DNA from: Desulfosporosinus nitroreducens | GTDB taxonomy: Bacteria > Bacillota > Desulfitobacteriia > Desulfitobacteriales > Desulfitobacteriaceae | DNA: 64,000 nucleotides | Direction: 5' to 3' | Assembly: GCF_023897015.1 (NCBI RefSeq) | Contig: NZ_JAMHFY010000001.1 | Coordinates: 310,001 to 374,000, forward strand | Shown: positions 17,675 to 27,050 of the stretch, one piece after another | Position numbering within the stretch: the stretch's first letter is position 1 | How the letters are laid out: every line of letters begins with the position of its first letter | Translations under genes and position numbers: made by a program | The notes under the pieces: generated by a model | Database searches by the model: none | Told to the model about the DNA's origin: nothing | Seen by the model: only the letters and a program-made list of their open reading frames with translations

Positions 17675-17782
17675 ATTAATCAATCCCCCCCACATAAAAT
17701 GTTGCCATTTTGCAGGAGTTATAACCCATCTATAAAAGGTAAAAGATCAGTTTTCAAAACACAACAATAATAATATACAAAA

Positions 17783-17811
17783 TTGACAGAATAGTGGTAT
17801 TATTATATAAA
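17783..17811 (+). promoter_or_regulatory. Sigma-A promoter of the moxR-VWA pair
   Basis: TTGACA (17783-17788) and TATAAA (17806-17811) are separated by 17 nt, close to consensus. They lie 33 nt before the start codon of the MoxR gene, which has AAGGAGGA upstream. Confidence 0.8.
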
Positions 17812-17844
17812 ACAAGTTCAGTTATGACAAGGAGGATTATAGCA

Positions 17845-18708
17845 ATGACCGATCATGTATCCTATCAAGGAACTGATGATTACATAGTTTCGAACGATCT
17901 TCGCAACAGTGTTAATATCTCAGTTGCCCTAAAGAGACCGCTCCTAATTAAGGGGGAGCCTGGCACCGGTAAAACCGTCTTAGCGGAAAGCATTGCCCGC
18001 TCTCTTGGACTCCGATTACTTATCTGGAATATTAAATCCACCACCAAAGCACAGGATGGCCTGTATGTTTATGACACGGTCCAACGCCTGTATGACAGTC
18101 AATTTGGCGAGCAGAATGTTTCCGACATAAAACGATATATTAAGTTGGGTAAACTCGGGGAAGCCTTTGAATCTACTGAGCGGGTTGTCCTTTTGATCGA
18201 TGAAATCGATAAGGCGGACTTAGAATTTCCCAATGATCTGCTCTGGGAATTAGACGTAATGAACTTTTACATCCCGGAAACTGGGGAAACCATCACGACT
18301 AAACATCGCCCCATAGTGATCATCACGAGCAACGCGGAAAAAGAACTGCCGGATGCTTTTTTGCGGAGATGTATCTTCCATTATATTGACTTTCCAGATC
18401 AAGCAATGATGGAAGAGATTGTTCACGTCCATTTTCCTGAGCTAGAATCCAAACTGCTGGCGGAAGCATTAAAATCTTTCTATTGGTTGCGAAGTGTCTC
18501 AGGCTTGCAGAAAAAGCCCAGTACCAGCGAACTTCTCGATTGGGTACAGGCCTTAACCATTGGTGGTATAGAACCGGATAGAATTTCAAAGGAAATCCCT
18601 TTCTTAGGTGCGTTGTTAAAGAAGAATCAGGATTTTGATTTGGCCTTAAGGCAACTTCATTCGCGCGGGGCAGACAGTCCGTCACGCGCCAACAGTCGCG
18701 GCTGGTAG
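17845..18708 (+). CDS. MoxR-family AAA+ ATPase
   Basis: The 287-residue protein starts at MTDHVSYQG, chosen for AAGGAGGA 9 nt upstream. Walker A is GEPGTGKTVLAESIA, Walker B is VVLLIDEIDKAD, sensor 1 is IVIITSNAEKELPDAFLRRC with the arginine finger, as in MoxR/CoxD proteins. MoxR ATPases work with von Willebrand A partners as chaperones for enzyme or cofactor maturation. The next gene, 8 nt away, is such a partner. No carbon monoxide dehydrogenase or other target enzyme lies beside it, so the client is unknown. Confidence 0.9.
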   Translation: MTDHVSYQGTDDYIVSNDLRNSVNISVALKRPLLIKGEPGTGKTVLAESIARSLGLRLLIWNIKSTTKAQDGLYVYDTVQRLYDSQFGEQNVSDIKRYIKLGKLGEAFESTERVVLLIDEIDKADLEFPNDLLWELDVMNFYIPETGETITTKHRPIVIITSNAEKELPDAFLRRCIFHYIDFPDQAMMEEIVHVHFPELESKLLAEALKSFYWLRSVSGLQKKPSTSELLDWVQALTIGGIEPDRISKEIPFLGALLKKNQDFDLALRQLHSRGADSPSRANSRGW

Positions 18709-18716
18709 AGCAGACT

Positions 18717-19925
18717 ATGTATACTAACTTTTTTTATCAATTACGACGCGAAGGGGTTCCTGTTTCTATCACAGAATGGATGACCTTGATGGAGGCACTT
18801 AACGGAGGTTTGGCTGGATCAAGCCTATCAGGATTTTACTATCTTGCCAGAGCTGTCTTAGTTAAAAGCGAAAGTCACTTTGACCAATATGACCTTGCAT
18901 TTCAGAACTATTTTCGAGGGATAGAGACCCCTGCACAATTATTAGATCAGGTTTCCAAGTGGATGGAAAATCCTTTACCACCTAAGATGTTTTCCGAAGA
19001 AGAACGCAATGAACTCTTGAATAAACTAGGGTTACCCGATTGGGAGAGTTTAAAATCGGCTTTAGAGGAACGTCTGCGTACACAGGATGGTCCTCATCAC
19101 GGCGGAAATAAATGGGTCGGAACGGGTGGGACTTCCCCCTTCGGGCACTCTGGGTTTCATCCCGGTGGAGTGCGCATAGGGGGCGAGTCATACGGGCAAT
19201 CCGCGGTGAAAGTGGCCGCAGAGCGAAATTACCGGGAGTATCGCAGTGACAAAACCTTAGGAGTGCGTCAGTTTGAAGTCGCCTTGCGTAAATTGCGCCA
19301 GTTCAGCACGCGTCTTGACGGAGCCAAAGACCAACTTGATTTAGATGATACTATCGATAAAACCTGCAAAAATGCTGGGAAATTGAAACTTGTTTGGACA
19401 AGGCCGCGCAAAAACACCGTTAAGCTTATTGTCCTGATGGATGCGGGGGGATCGATGGCTCCCTATGCCAAAATCTGCAGTGAGTTGTTTTCTGCAGTGC
19501 ATAAGTCTTCTCATTTCAAGGATCTAAAGTTCTTTTACTTTCACAACTGTTTTTATGACCAGTTATATTTAGATGCCGCTTGCAACCCCAAAAGAGCAGT
19601 CAAAACTATTGATACTATGCATTTACTCAGCAAAGACTATAAAGTCATTATCATAGGGGATGCAGCCATGGCCCCAAGTGAACTCACGATGATCGATGGC
19701 AACATCTTTTGGGATTTAGGCAATGAGGAGCCAGGATACACCTGGTTGGAACGTTTAGCTAAGACGTTTCCGTATAATGTTTGGCTTAATCCTATACCCG
19801 AGAAATATTGGGAACGAGTTCACGGGTATCACACCATTAAAATGGTGCGCAGTGTCTTTCCAATGTATGAACTAACCCTAGAAGGGCTCGATCAAGCCAT
19901 TAAAAAATTGATGGTACGCAAATAG
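18717..19925 (+). CDS. VWA domain protein, CoxE-like partner of MoxR
   Basis: The 402-residue protein has an N-terminal helical region (FFYQLRREGVPVSITEWMTLMEAL) and a C-terminal von Willebrand factor A domain starting at LIVLMDAGGSMAPYAK. The MIDAS-like motif is D-x-G-G-S, a form common in CoxE-like proteins. A Gly/His-rich linker (HHGGNKWVGTGGTSPFGHSG) lies in the middle. It is read with the MoxR ATPase from one promoter, and a strong terminator follows. The pair probably acts together on a client complex; the target cannot be named. Confidence 0.86.
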   Translation: MYTNFFYQLRREGVPVSITEWMTLMEALNGGLAGSSLSGFYYLARAVLVKSESHFDQYDLAFQNYFRGIETPAQLLDQVSKWMENPLPPKMFSEEERNELLNKLGLPDWESLKSALEERLRTQDGPHHGGNKWVGTGGTSPFGHSGFHPGGVRIGGESYGQSAVKVAAERNYREYRSDKTLGVRQFEVALRKLRQFSTRLDGAKDQLDLDDTIDKTCKNAGKLKLVWTRPRKNTVKLIVLMDAGGSMAPYAKICSELFSAVHKSSHFKDLKFFYFHNCFYDQLYLDAACNPKRAVKTIDTMHLLSKDYKVIIIGDAAMAPSELTMIDGNIFWDLGNEEPGYTWLERLAKTFPYNVWLNPIPEKYWERVHGYHTIKMVRSVFPMYELTLEGLDQAIKKLMVRK

Positions 19926-19958
19926 CAGAAGGAACCCTTTGGGTTCCTTCTGCTATTT
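19920..19958. terminator. Bidirectional terminator between VWA gene and DUF4911 gene
   Basis: A perfect 18-bp stem, AAATAGCAGAAGGAACCC with GGGTTCCTTCTGCTATTT, with a 3-nt TTT loop overlaps both convergent stop regions. It can serve both strands. Confidence 0.85.
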
Positions 19959-20196
19959 ACATAAATTCGATCTCCAACGGCATCTTTAATATCAGTTCTT
20001 TTAACTCAGGCCAACAATACTTTGTCGTTTGGATCATGACATCACCTAATTCTTTGTTCGTAGTTGTTACAATGCCGAGATGCCCTAAGCCCTCGACAAG
20101 TTTGCAAAGCATTTGGATCTGTGACCGATCTATGCGCGCTTTTATGATAAGGTCAATATCCGAGAGGTGTGCCCCTGGTTGGTCTGAAAAATTCAT
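19957..20196 (-). CDS. DUF4911 domain small protein, copy 1
   Basis: This 79-residue protein (SDIDLIIKARIDRSQIQMLC, LVEGLGHLGIVTTTN, PLEIEFM) matches DUF4911, a small alpha/beta domain of unknown function often found next to U32 family genes. It is a close paralog of the next gene: GLGHLGIVTTTNK, MIQTTK and CWP are shared. The pair sits downstream of the U32 gene on the same strand and likely shares its transcript. Confidence 0.75.
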   Translation of the reverse strand: MNFSDQPGAHLSDIDLIIKARIDRSQIQMLCKLVEGLGHLGIVTTTNKELGDVMIQTTKYCWPELKELILKMPLEIEFM

Positions 20197-20226
20197 CTGC
20201 TACTCCCCTAATTCTTCATATTTATC

Positions 20227-20472
20227 TTAAATGAACTCTATCTCAAAAGGCATCTGTTCTATGGCCTTTTTTAAATCTGGCCAACAATGCTTGGTTGTTT
20301 GAATCATGACCTCTCCTAAAGCTTTATTCGTTGTTGTTACGATGCCTAAATGCCCTAAACCCTCGACAAGTTTATCTAACATTTGCATTTCAACCCGTTC
20401 TAAGCGCGCTTTAACGATAACATCAACATCCGAAAAAAGAGGACTTGATTGGTCTGAACCATCATAATTCAT
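20227..20472 (-). CDS. DUF4911 domain small protein, copy 2
   Basis: This 81-residue paralog of the downstream gene has FSDVDVIVKARLERVEMQML, KLVEGLGHLGIVTTTNK and MPFEIEFI. It has the same length and domain, so a tandem duplication is clear. It lies 30 nt before copy 1. Function is unknown; association with U32 proteins suggests a linked role in tRNA or cofactor modification, which is inference. Confidence 0.75.
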   Translation of the reverse strand: MNYDGSDQSSPLFSDVDVIVKARLERVEMQMLDKLVEGLGHLGIVTTTNKALGEVMIQTTKHCWPDLKKAIEQMPFEIEFI

Positions 20473-20561
20473 TCACTCGTCTCCTTAAACTACTATTGTG
20501 GACTTGTTTTTATCAATTCAACGAAGACTCCCATTTCTTTTAAGTGAGTGTTTCTTATTCT

Positions 20562-20603
20562 GCTTCGGTTACGATAGCCTCCAGTGGAGGGTTTCGCCGA
20601 AGC
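20562..20603. repeat. Nested inverted repeat between U32 and DUF4911 genes
   Basis: GCTTCGG at 20562 pairs with CCGAAGC at 20597, and an inner CCTCC/GGAGG forms a second stem. The 193-nt gap around it contains no other gene. No T run follows, so it is probably a structured part of the message or a processing site. Confidence 0.45.
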
Positions 20604-20665
20604 CGCCGGCCCTAAAACAGAACATGAGCCGCTTAACACTTTTTATCACTTCATATAATCGCGCT

Positions 20666-21934
20666 TCACTTTCTCTCGCTTTTCGCCCGCCTCAAAATAC
20701 TATAGGGAAGAATCATTCTGGGGACGGTCATCCTAATCTTCTGCTGAGCATGACGAGCCACTTCTATCGGTTCTACTTCGATATCCCACATCTCTTTAAC
20801 TTCAAACGACCAACAGTCGCCCTGGGGAGTTAGAACCTCTAAAACCTCTCCCAGCTTAAAGTTATTTCGTTGCTCGATCCAAGCTACGGACTCATCTGTG
20901 GTATCTGCGGCTGCGGCTTCGTTATCTATGTTCCCTTCATCCAACCGAACTCCTACGAAGTCATAATCCCGAACATAATGAGAAGACACTAAATTATGCG
21001 AGCTCGCCCCCGGTTTACCAAAGAGAAATCCTGCGGAATAATCCCGGTGACTGACTTTGTCCATCTCTTCTAACCACTGAGGGAGCTTGGCCTGAAAGGC
21101 TTCTTCCCCCTGATCCCAAAGAGTGTCTATGGCTTCACGATAAACCTTAACTGTACTGGCAACATATTGAACGCTTTTCATCCGTCCTTCGATCTTATAG
21201 CTGTCTATATCAATTGACTTTAACAGGGGCAGATGAGGCAAGAGGCATAAATCGTGCGAGTTGAAAACATAAGTCCCGCGTTCATCCTCCTCAATCGGAA
21301 AGACAACCTCTGGCCGTTTTTCCTCCACAAGTGCGTATCCCCACCGACAGGGCTGAGTGCACTCTCCCCGATTAGCATCTCTTCCTGTTAAATAATTACT
21401 CAACAAGCATCTCCCTGAATAAGACATGCACATGGCTCCATGGATAAAGATTTCCAGTCCCCCATCCACTTTAGTACGTACTGCTCTTATCTCTTCCAGC
21501 GTCAGCTCCCGAGCGAGAACAACCCGCTCAATCCCTTGCTTCAGCCAAAATCGAACCGAATATGAATTTGTGTTATTGGCCTGAGTGCTTAAATGAAGAG
21601 GCAGTCGAGGAGCCACCTCCTGGGCTATCGCAATAACGCCCGGATCTGAGACAATCGCTCCGTCAACACCTAAGGTTTCCAACTGCTTGAGGTAAGCCGG
21701 GAGTTCTTCAAAATCCGGCTCATGGGCGAAGATATTTACCGTTATATAAAGTTTCTTCCCTAAATCATGCGTCCAGCGAACCGCTTGCTCCATTTCCTGG
21801 AAACCGAAATTCCCGGCGTAAGCCCTCAGACCAAAAGCCTGCCCTCCCATATAAACAGCATCCGCTCCGTAGGCCAGAGCGTATCTTAACTTTTCCCAAT
21901 CTCCCGCAGGAGCTAACAATTCCGGTTTTTTCAT
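20666..21934 (-). CDS. U32 family protein (peptidase U32 / RNA-modification superfamily)
   Basis: The protein has 422 residues from MKKPELLAPAGDWEKL, with AGGGGAA upstream; a longer frame to 22027 is ignored because it overlaps the divergent promoter. The TIM-barrel-like N-terminus (AYGADAVYMGG) and the cysteine cluster (CMSYSGRCLLSNYL, GECTQPCRW) are typical. Members of this family include the tRNA/rRNA hydroxylation proteins TrhP and RlhA and the ubiquinone proteins UbiU/V; most are not true peptidases. The four conserved cysteines suggest an Fe-S cluster. The C-terminal beta domain is present. Two DUF4911 genes follow. Confidence 0.88.
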   Translation of the reverse strand: MKKPELLAPAGDWEKLRYALAYGADAVYMGGQAFGLRAYAGNFGFQEMEQAVRWTHDLGKKLYITVNIFAHEPDFEELPAYLKQLETLGVDGAIVSDPGVIAIAQEVAPRLPLHLSTQANNTNSYSVRFWLKQGIERVVLARELTLEEIRAVRTKVDGGLEIFIHGAMCMSYSGRCLLSNYLTGRDANRGECTQPCRWGYALVEEKRPEVVFPIEEDERGTYVFNSHDLCLLPHLPLLKSIDIDSYKIEGRMKSVQYVASTVKVYREAIDTLWDQGEEAFQAKLPQWLEEMDKVSHRDYSAGFLFGKPGASSHNLVSSHYVRDYDFVGVRLDEGNIDNEAAAADTTDESVAWIEQRNNFKLGEVLEVLTPQGDCWSFEVKEMWDIEVEPIEVARHAQQKIRMTVPRMILPYSILRRAKSERK

Positions 21935-21973
21935 GAAGATTCCCCTAACTTTAAATCTTTTACATAACACCTC

Positions 21974-22003
21974 TTGACGAAGTGCCTTCTGCCATATTAC
22001 AAT
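21974..22003 (+). promoter_or_regulatory. Promoter of the trpB T-box leader
   Basis: TTGACG (21974-21979) and TACAAT (21998-22003) are 18 nt apart and lie just before the T-box stem I. The region is shared with the divergent U32 gene. Confidence 0.55.
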
Positions 22004-22027
22004 ACAGAAAATTAACATGCAAGACAA

Positions 22028-22350
22028 TGAAGAGAATTAGTAAGTCTTTGAGGAATGTTTTTAGCGAGTCAGAGAAGGTGAGAGTCTGATACACTTCCCG
22101 CAGACCGAATGGATCTCAGAGTCGTAATCCGAACATGCTTTTGCATCAGTAGGTGATACCGGGGGTTTCCCGTTACAGAGACACGGATATCGAGAGGTCG
22201 ACTCTCCGCATCTGCTTATTTGTTGCCGAGAAATGCATCCTGCTCCGTATCTAAGCTTGGAATATGGGTATCTTACTATATGTAGATCCCATACAAAAAG
22301 GTGGCATATAGAAATTAACTTTCTGTCCTTTGAAGGGCGGAAAGTTTTTT
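22028..22350 (+). ncRNA. T-box riboswitch, tryptophan type, upstream of trpB
   Basis: The leader shows T-box landmarks: AGTA at 22038-22041, AGCGAG at 22063-22068, the TCAGAG-AA-GGTG distal arm, a GAA-TGG-A specifier loop with codon TGG (Trp) at 22110-22112, and the antiterminator core AAGG-TGGC (22298-22305). The variable base C in TGGC matches the G73 discriminator of tRNA-Trp. A terminator stem AACTTTC...GAAAGTT (22317-22346) is followed by TTTTTT. Uncharged tRNA-Trp should pair with TGGC and prevent termination, switching on trpB when tryptophan is low. Confidence 0.85.
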
Positions 22351-22390
22351 AGTTTTCCAATATTAAAATCATGAGATGGAGGAATTTATT

Positions 22391-23560
22391 ATGGAAAAGG
22401 GTTATTTTGGTGAATATGGCGGAAGTTTTGTCCCTCCTCAATTAGAAAACGCATTAAATCAGTTAGACGACGCATTCGAAAGGTATAAGGATGATCCTGA
22501 CTTCAATCAAGAACTCGACTATTATCTCCGTCAATATGTAGGCCGCCCCAATCCCCTCTACTATGCAAAAAAGCTTTCCCACCAATTAGGAGGGGCTAAA
22601 GTCTACCTCAAACGAGAGGATCTTAACCATACCGGTGCGCACAAAATCAATAACGTCCTTGGCCAAGCATTACTTGCTAAACGCATGGGTGCCAGACGGG
22701 TCATAGCAGAAACCGGAGCAGGACAACACGGCGTGGCCACAGCAACAGCCTGTGCCCTCTTTGACATGGAATGCGTCATATATATGGGAGAAGAAGATAC
22801 AAAGCGCCAATCTCTTAATGTCTTCCGAATGGAACTATTGGGAGCCAAAGTAGTCCCCGTCACATCTGGAACCCGTACTCTGAAGGATGCTGTGGATGCA
22901 GCCTTAGGGGACTTCGCCGTGAACTATGAGAATACTTTTTATATGCTGGGATCTGCTGTCGGTCCCCATCCCTTCCCCTCCCTTGTGAAACACTTCCAAG
23001 CGATTATCTCCCGGGAGGCACGCCAGCAAATACTCGAAGCCGAAGGTAAACTTCCTGATGCTGTCATGGCCTGTGTTGGAGGCGGCAGCAACGCTATAGG
23101 CATGTTTGCGAACTTTATCAATGATTCCTCTGTTAAACTCATAGGAGTTGAGCCGGCTGGTCTGGGGCTGGAAACTGGCAAACACGCTGCTCCCCTCACC
23201 GCCGGAGCTCCCGGAATCGTACACGGCTTTAAATGTTACGTCATGGCAGACGAAAACGGAGAGCCTCTTGCCACCCACTCCATTTCAGCCGGTCTGGACT
23301 ATCCCGGTGTTGGACCCGAGCACAGCTATCTTAAGGACATCGGCCGTGCAGAATATGTCAGCATTACAGATGATGAGTCTCTTGATGCCTTTCATCGGCT
23401 TTCCCGAACTGAAGGCATCATCCCGGCTCTGGAGAGCGCACATGCCGTAGCTTATGCACTTAAGCTTGCCCCAACAATGAGTCCTGCGCAAATTCTCATC
23501 GTCAATATATCTGGCCGCGGTGACAAAGACGTGGAACAAATCTACCAATTATCTCACTGA
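22391..23560 (+). CDS. trpB: Tryptophan synthase beta chain
   Basis: The 389-residue enzyme condenses serine and indole to tryptophan with PLP. The PLP lysine lies in [14 protein letters not shown] and the phosphate-binding glycines in [12 protein letters not shown]. The start at 22391 is preferred over ATG 22376 because GGAGGAA lies between them. No trpA or other trp gene is adjacent, so it stands alone behind a Trp T-box. It could act with a distant TrpA, or salvage indole on its own. It overlaps the convergent mltG gene by 7 nt. Confidence 0.95.
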   Translation: MEKGYFGEYGGSFVPPQLENALNQLDDAFERYKDDPDFNQELDYYLRQYVGRPNPLYYAKKLSHQLGGAKVYLKREDLNHTGAHKINNVLGQALLAKRMGARRVIAETGAGQHGVATATACALFDMECVIYMGEEDTKRQSLNVFRMELLGAKVVPVTSGTRTLKDAVDAALGDFAVNYENTFYMLGSAVGPHPFPSLVKHFQAIISREARQQILEAEGKLPDAVMACVGGGSNAIGMFANFINDSSVKLIGVEPAGLGLETGKHAAPLTAGAPGIVHGFKCYVMADENGEPLATHSISAGLDYPGVGPEHSYLKDIGRAEYVSITDDESLDAFHRLSRTEGIIPALESAHAVAYALKLAPTMSPAQILIVNISGRGDKDVEQIYQLSH

Positions 23561-24573
23561 TACTCTTTAACATTTTTCAGATGCTCTGCATAGGTTTTAG
23601 CAAATACATGATAGCCGTCCTTTTTGGCCACATAGTATCTGAACTCCGTTTGGGCCGGATTTAATACCGCCTGCAGAGAAGCATGTCCCGGACTGGCAAT
23701 CGGACCCGGTGGAAATCCTGAATGGAGATAAGTATTATATGGAGAGGGAATCTGAAGATCTTCGTAAGAAAGTTTCGGTTTTGGAGTTTCGAGCAAGAAT
23801 TGAATAGTAGCATCTATTTGAAGGGGCTGGTTAATCTTTAATCGATTCATTAACACTGAAGAGATCAATGGTCGATCGGCTTCTTTCACTGCCTCTTTTT
23901 CAATGAGAGAGGCTAAGGTAACCCACTGAGCAACGGTAAGTTTCATTGCAGTGAGTTGATTCTGTACTTCTGGCGTCAGCTCTTTCTCAAATTGTCGAAG
24001 AAGCAAATCAATGACGGTATGAGGAGTTGTGGTTACAGGAATATCGTAGGTATTAGGAAATAAATATCCTTCTAAGCGGTGAACCCCTATAGGGGCATCC
24101 TTTAAAAATGAATAGGGAAACTCACCTTCCGTAACAACTTTCATATACTCTTCTTTACTGCCTATTCCTTTTTGGATGAGGAGTTCCATAATTTGTTTCG
24201 TAGTATACCCTTCTGGGATGGTCACCAGATTAGTATCTGAGGCAACTGAGCGACCAATTAAGCGATTTATCATTTCGCTCGGGGACATTGCAGGGGCTAA
24301 TTGATAATCCCCAACATAGAGCTTGAAATCTTCTTGACGTTCACGAGCTAAAAACTTAAACATCCACGCACTGCGTATTAGATGACGCTCTTGTAACTCT
24401 TCGGCTAATTGCCCTGCAGTTGTTCCGGAAACAATCGTGATTTTTTCTGTGTTTCCTGACGTGGAGTAGGGCATTTTAGCCCAATTCCACCAAGACAATA
24501 ATCCGACGCCCCCGACCAATGCAAAAAGAACAATCCACGTAAATATGCCTATGGTCTTCTTTTTTCTGGCCAT
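23554..24573 (-). CDS. mltG: Endolytic peptidoglycan transglycosylase MltG (YceG family)
   Basis: The 339-residue protein has one N-terminal membrane helix ([20 protein letters not shown]), a LysM-like segment ([20 protein letters not shown]) and the YceG domain. The catalytic glutamate is in [11 protein letters not shown], and the signatures [28 protein letters not shown] and [15 protein letters not shown] are present. MltG cleaves nascent glycan strands and may release them from the synthesis machinery. Its partner genes ruvX and DUF1292 lie upstream, interrupted by the VanW gene. Confidence 0.94.
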   Translation of the reverse strand: MARKKKTIGIFTWIVLFALVGGVGLLSWWNWAKMPYSTSGNTEKITIVSGTTAGQLAEELQERHLIRSAWMFKFLARERQEDFKLYVGDYQLAPAMSPSEMINRLIGRSVASDTNLVTIPEGYTTKQIMELLIQKGIGSKEEYMKVVTEGEFPYSFLKDAPIGVHRLEGYLFPNTYDIPVTTTPHTVIDLLLRQFEKELTPEVQNQLTAMKLTVAQWVTLASLIEKEAVKEADRPLISSVLMNRLKINQPLQIDATIQFLLETPKPKLSYEDLQIPSPYNTYLHSGFPPGPIASPGHASLQAVLNPAQTEFRYYVAKKDGYHVFAKTYAEHLKNVKEYQ

Positions 24574-24613
24574 TTCTCACTCTCTCTTTCTATTATTCCA
24601 GTGAGATCCTCTT

Positions 24614-25978
24614 TTAAGTCCCTACACGTAATATGCGGTTTGTCGGAGCATACCAATCACGACCCAGAAACTTCTTAGTCTCACTGCCAGTCCCATCCCG
24701 AATAATTTGCCACGTATTGACAATAATCCCTTTAGAACCGGCTTGTTCCCGAATGACTTGTCCTTTGCGCAACTTGGGATCTAGTCGCCTTTCTGTCTTA
24801 TAGGCTATTTCTCTCTCCACTTGCCGTTCAATTCGGACGGTTTTATCCGTTTTCTTACCCATAATCCTAACCGTCAGAACTCCTGGCTTTACCTCTGTGC
24901 GCAAATAGACTAAACTGTTGGTATTATTTTTAAACTTAAAATCAATGTTGGGATAATTAACGGTCGCATCTTGACCAGATGGTACATAACTAACGACAAC
25001 CGCATGAGGCTTGCGTTCCACTATCTCTAAATCACTTAATAATACGGCATTGTACAGAGTCGAAGACACCTGGCATACGCCCCCTCCGGTTCCTTGCACG
25101 TACTCGCCGTTAACAATTATATAAGCTTCTTTATATCCTGTTTCTGGCTCACGCGGACCAACTTTCTCGTTAAAAGAAAGAGTTTCTCCGGGAAGAAGCG
25201 CTTTGCCATCCAACGCTTTAGCAGCAGCCGTCAAATTAGCAGAACGATTCTTTTCTTTAACTGAAAAATTAGTAGAAAACTCCCCGATGACTGCATCAAA
25301 TGCTAAGGCTTTAACAGACTCAGTAGTAACAGCTGCCGGAACTTCTACCATGGGAATGACGATCCGTGCCGGCACATCATTTAGAGGAAATTCTTGAATT
25401 TGATTGATCAAGCTTTCGACATTGACCGTCCGCCCACTCTCCCCCGGCTGAATGACTACTGCATCTTTTTCAATCTTATAAGAAGCATCTTTGGCTGGTC
25501 TATTAAACTTTTTAAGCTTTTCCTGAAGCTCTTGACTTGCTATTAATGAATCCACTTTTAACACACTGGGCAGAGCCGTTCCGGGATTAATCTGTGTCTC
25601 CTCAATAATCTTCTGAGTATCCACCTCAATCCCTATGTCACTTAGAGTTACAGGAATCTCTGTATCATTGTACAACAGTACACGCGTTTCTTCCAGCTTG
25701 TCCTTTGCCCAATTTTCTATCTTTACGGATGCCTCAGGCAATGGAGTGCCACTTAAATCCAAATCGTCAATTTTGGTCCCATCCGAAATAATTCTATTAG
25801 TTACTTCAACTCGATTACTATCTTGTGCATCCTCAGAAAGTTTATCAGGCGCAGGAGCAGGGTTTGAAGAATTGCAACCGTTTAATAAAATGAGTAAAAA
25901 AAGAGCCCCAGCAAAAAAAAGATCTCGTATTCTTACTTTTTCTAAGTACTTTATCTTCAACACCTCCTCTTTTCTCAA
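24614..25978 (-). CDS. VanW family lipoprotein with G5 domain
   Basis: The protein is about 454 residues. A lipobox (LILLNGC) after a hydrophobic segment indicates lipidation at Cys35. Next come peptidoglycan-binding-like repeats (PLPEASVKIENWAKDKLEE), a VanW domain (GETLSFNEKVGPREPETGY, GGGVCQVSSTLYNAVLLSDL) and a C-terminal G5-like domain (EREIAYKTERR). The start codon is TTG at 25978, with no perfect site; a GTG or TTG some codons later is also possible. It lies 40 nt before mltG and probably acts in the same cell-wall process, but its exact function is unknown. Confidence 0.88.
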   Translation of the reverse strand: MRKEEVLKIKYLEKVRIRDLFFAGALFLLILLNGCNSSNPAPAPDKLSEDAQDSNRVEVTNRIISDGTKIDDLDLSGTPLPEASVKIENWAKDKLEETRVLLYNDTEIPVTLSDIGIEVDTQKIIEETQINPGTALPSVLKVDSLIASQELQEKLKKFNRPAKDASYKIEKDAVVIQPGESGRTVNVESLINQIQEFPLNDVPARIVIPMVEVPAAVTTESVKALAFDAVIGEFSTNFSVKEKNRSANLTAAAKALDGKALLPGETLSFNEKVGPREPETGYKEAYIIVNGEYVQGTGGGVCQVSSTLYNAVLLSDLEIVERKPHAVVVSYVPSGQDATVNYPNIDFKFKNNTNSLVYLRTEVKPGVLTVRIMGKKTDKTVRIERQVEREIAYKTERRLDPKLRKGQVIREQAGSKGIIVNTWQIIRDGTGSETKKFLGRDWYAPTNRILRVGT

Positions 25979-26119
25979 CTTTAGTATTTCCGCGGAGGTT
26001 GTTGTTTATCTCAATAATTAATTTTATTCATGATCAAAATTTGACTGCCAAACCTCGAATAAAGATGTTGAAATTTGAGTGCCTCCATTAGGTGGAGTTA
26101 ATAATTTCTAGACTGCAAA

Positions 26120-26157
26120 ATAAAAGAACTCGCTGAATTATTTTTCAGCGAGTTCTT
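26120..26157 (-). terminator. Terminator downstream of the DUF1292 gene
   Basis: The stem AAGAACTCGCTGAA / TTCAGCGAGTTCTT is followed on the minus strand by TTTTATTTT. It is placed directly after the alaS-to-DUF1292 gene group. Confidence 0.85.
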
Positions 26158-26195
26158 AGTATTCCCAAATATACACGGGATAAAATTAGTCCACC

Positions 26196-26501
26196 TTATT
26201 CTTCGTCTTCGGATTCCACCAGGTTTTCCCAAGCATCAGCCACTTTTTCCCATTCTTCATCGTCTTCGATGTCAAGCAACATTTCGCCGCCTTCAGCATC
26301 TTTACCGAGTTTAAGGATAATAGCCTCATCCTCTTCTGATTCGTCCTCAGAGATAGGCATCAAGACAAAGTATGTAGAACCTTCTAGTTCCAAAGTGTCT
26401 AGATGAAGAAACTCATGGTCTTTTCCCTCATCATCTGTGAGAATGACAGTATCAAACTCTTCCGCGTCATGCTCATCATGGTTATGTTCATGGTCAGTCA
26501 T
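26196..26501 (-). CDS. DUF1292 family acidic protein (YrzB-like)
   Basis: This very acidic protein of about 101 residues has a His/Asp-rich start (TDHEHNHDEHD), then FDTVILTDDEGKDHEFLHL, LELEGSTYFVLMPIS and a C-terminal run of Glu and Asp. It is the DUF1292 family, found downstream of ruvX in most Firmicutes. The start MTDHEH at 26501 has AGAGGTG 6 nt upstream; an ATG nine bases earlier is less likely. No enzymatic role is known. Confidence 0.88.
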   Translation of the reverse strand: MTDHEHNHDEHDAEEFDTVILTDDEGKDHEFLHLDTLELEGSTYFVLMPISEDESEEDEAIILKLGKDAEGGEMLLDIEDDEEWEKVADAWENLVESEDEE

Positions 26502-26569
26502 ATGATTCACCTCTTATCAAAGAATATTGTCATTGTACTATTGTAGGTAATGATTGTCAAATATTGCCC

Positions 26570-26986
26570 TTAACTATTTTTATTTTGCCGACTGTCTAGA
26601 TAACCCTGAAGGATAAATACGGCCGCCATTTTGTCTATAACGTGTTTTCTCTTCGAGCGCGACACATCCGCTTCTATAAGAGTCCTCTGGGCTGCAACAG
26701 TACTTAAACGCTCATCCCACAACTTGACTTCAAGTCCAAATTCGGCACGTAAAACCTCAGCGAACTCCTCGGTCAAAGTACATCGAGGCCCTAGCGTTCC
26801 ATTCATATTCTTAGGATACCCGATGACTATCTCCATAACCTCATACTCCCGTATAAGTTCACGCAACTCATCTAGCTCCTTCTTGGAGCGTCTAATCGTC
26901 TTAACTCCCTGGGCCGTCCAAAATAATGCGTCACTCATCGCCACACCAATCGTCTTCGACCCAAAATCCAACCCCATAATTCTCAA
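26570..26986 (-). CDS. ruvX: Putative pre-16S rRNA nuclease RuvX/YqgF
   Basis: This RNase-H-fold protein of about 138 residues shows [18 protein letters not shown] with the first catalytic Asp, [13 protein letters not shown] (GxP motif), [11 protein letters not shown] with a catalytic Glu, and [16 protein letters not shown] with the last Asp. YqgF/RuvX processes 16S rRNA ends; a Holliday junction role was the old name. The start is probably TTG at 26986, which has GGAGGG 7 nt upstream, rather than ATG at 27001. It sits between DUF1292 and the SMR gene. Confidence 0.92.
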   Translation of the reverse strand: MRIMGLDFGSKTIGVAMSDALFWTAQGVKTIRRSKKELDELRELIREYEVMEIVIGYPKNMNGTLGPRCTLTEEFAEVLRAEFGLEVKLWDERLSTVAAQRTLIEADVSRSKRKHVIDKMAAVFILQGYLDSRQNKNS

Positions 26987-27050
26987 CAGTATTCCCTCCA
27001 AGTTGACTCATAGTTTTTTAATTAAAACTATTTTTAGTCATAAATATGCA

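Noticed and set aside
20666-22027. Longer start for the U32 gene
   Set aside because: The extra 31 codons overlap the divergent T-box promoter and lack similarity to the family.
22603-23548. Minus-strand and shifted frames of 86-124 codons over trpB
   Set aside because: They are shadows of trpB, which has all its catalytic motifs in frame.
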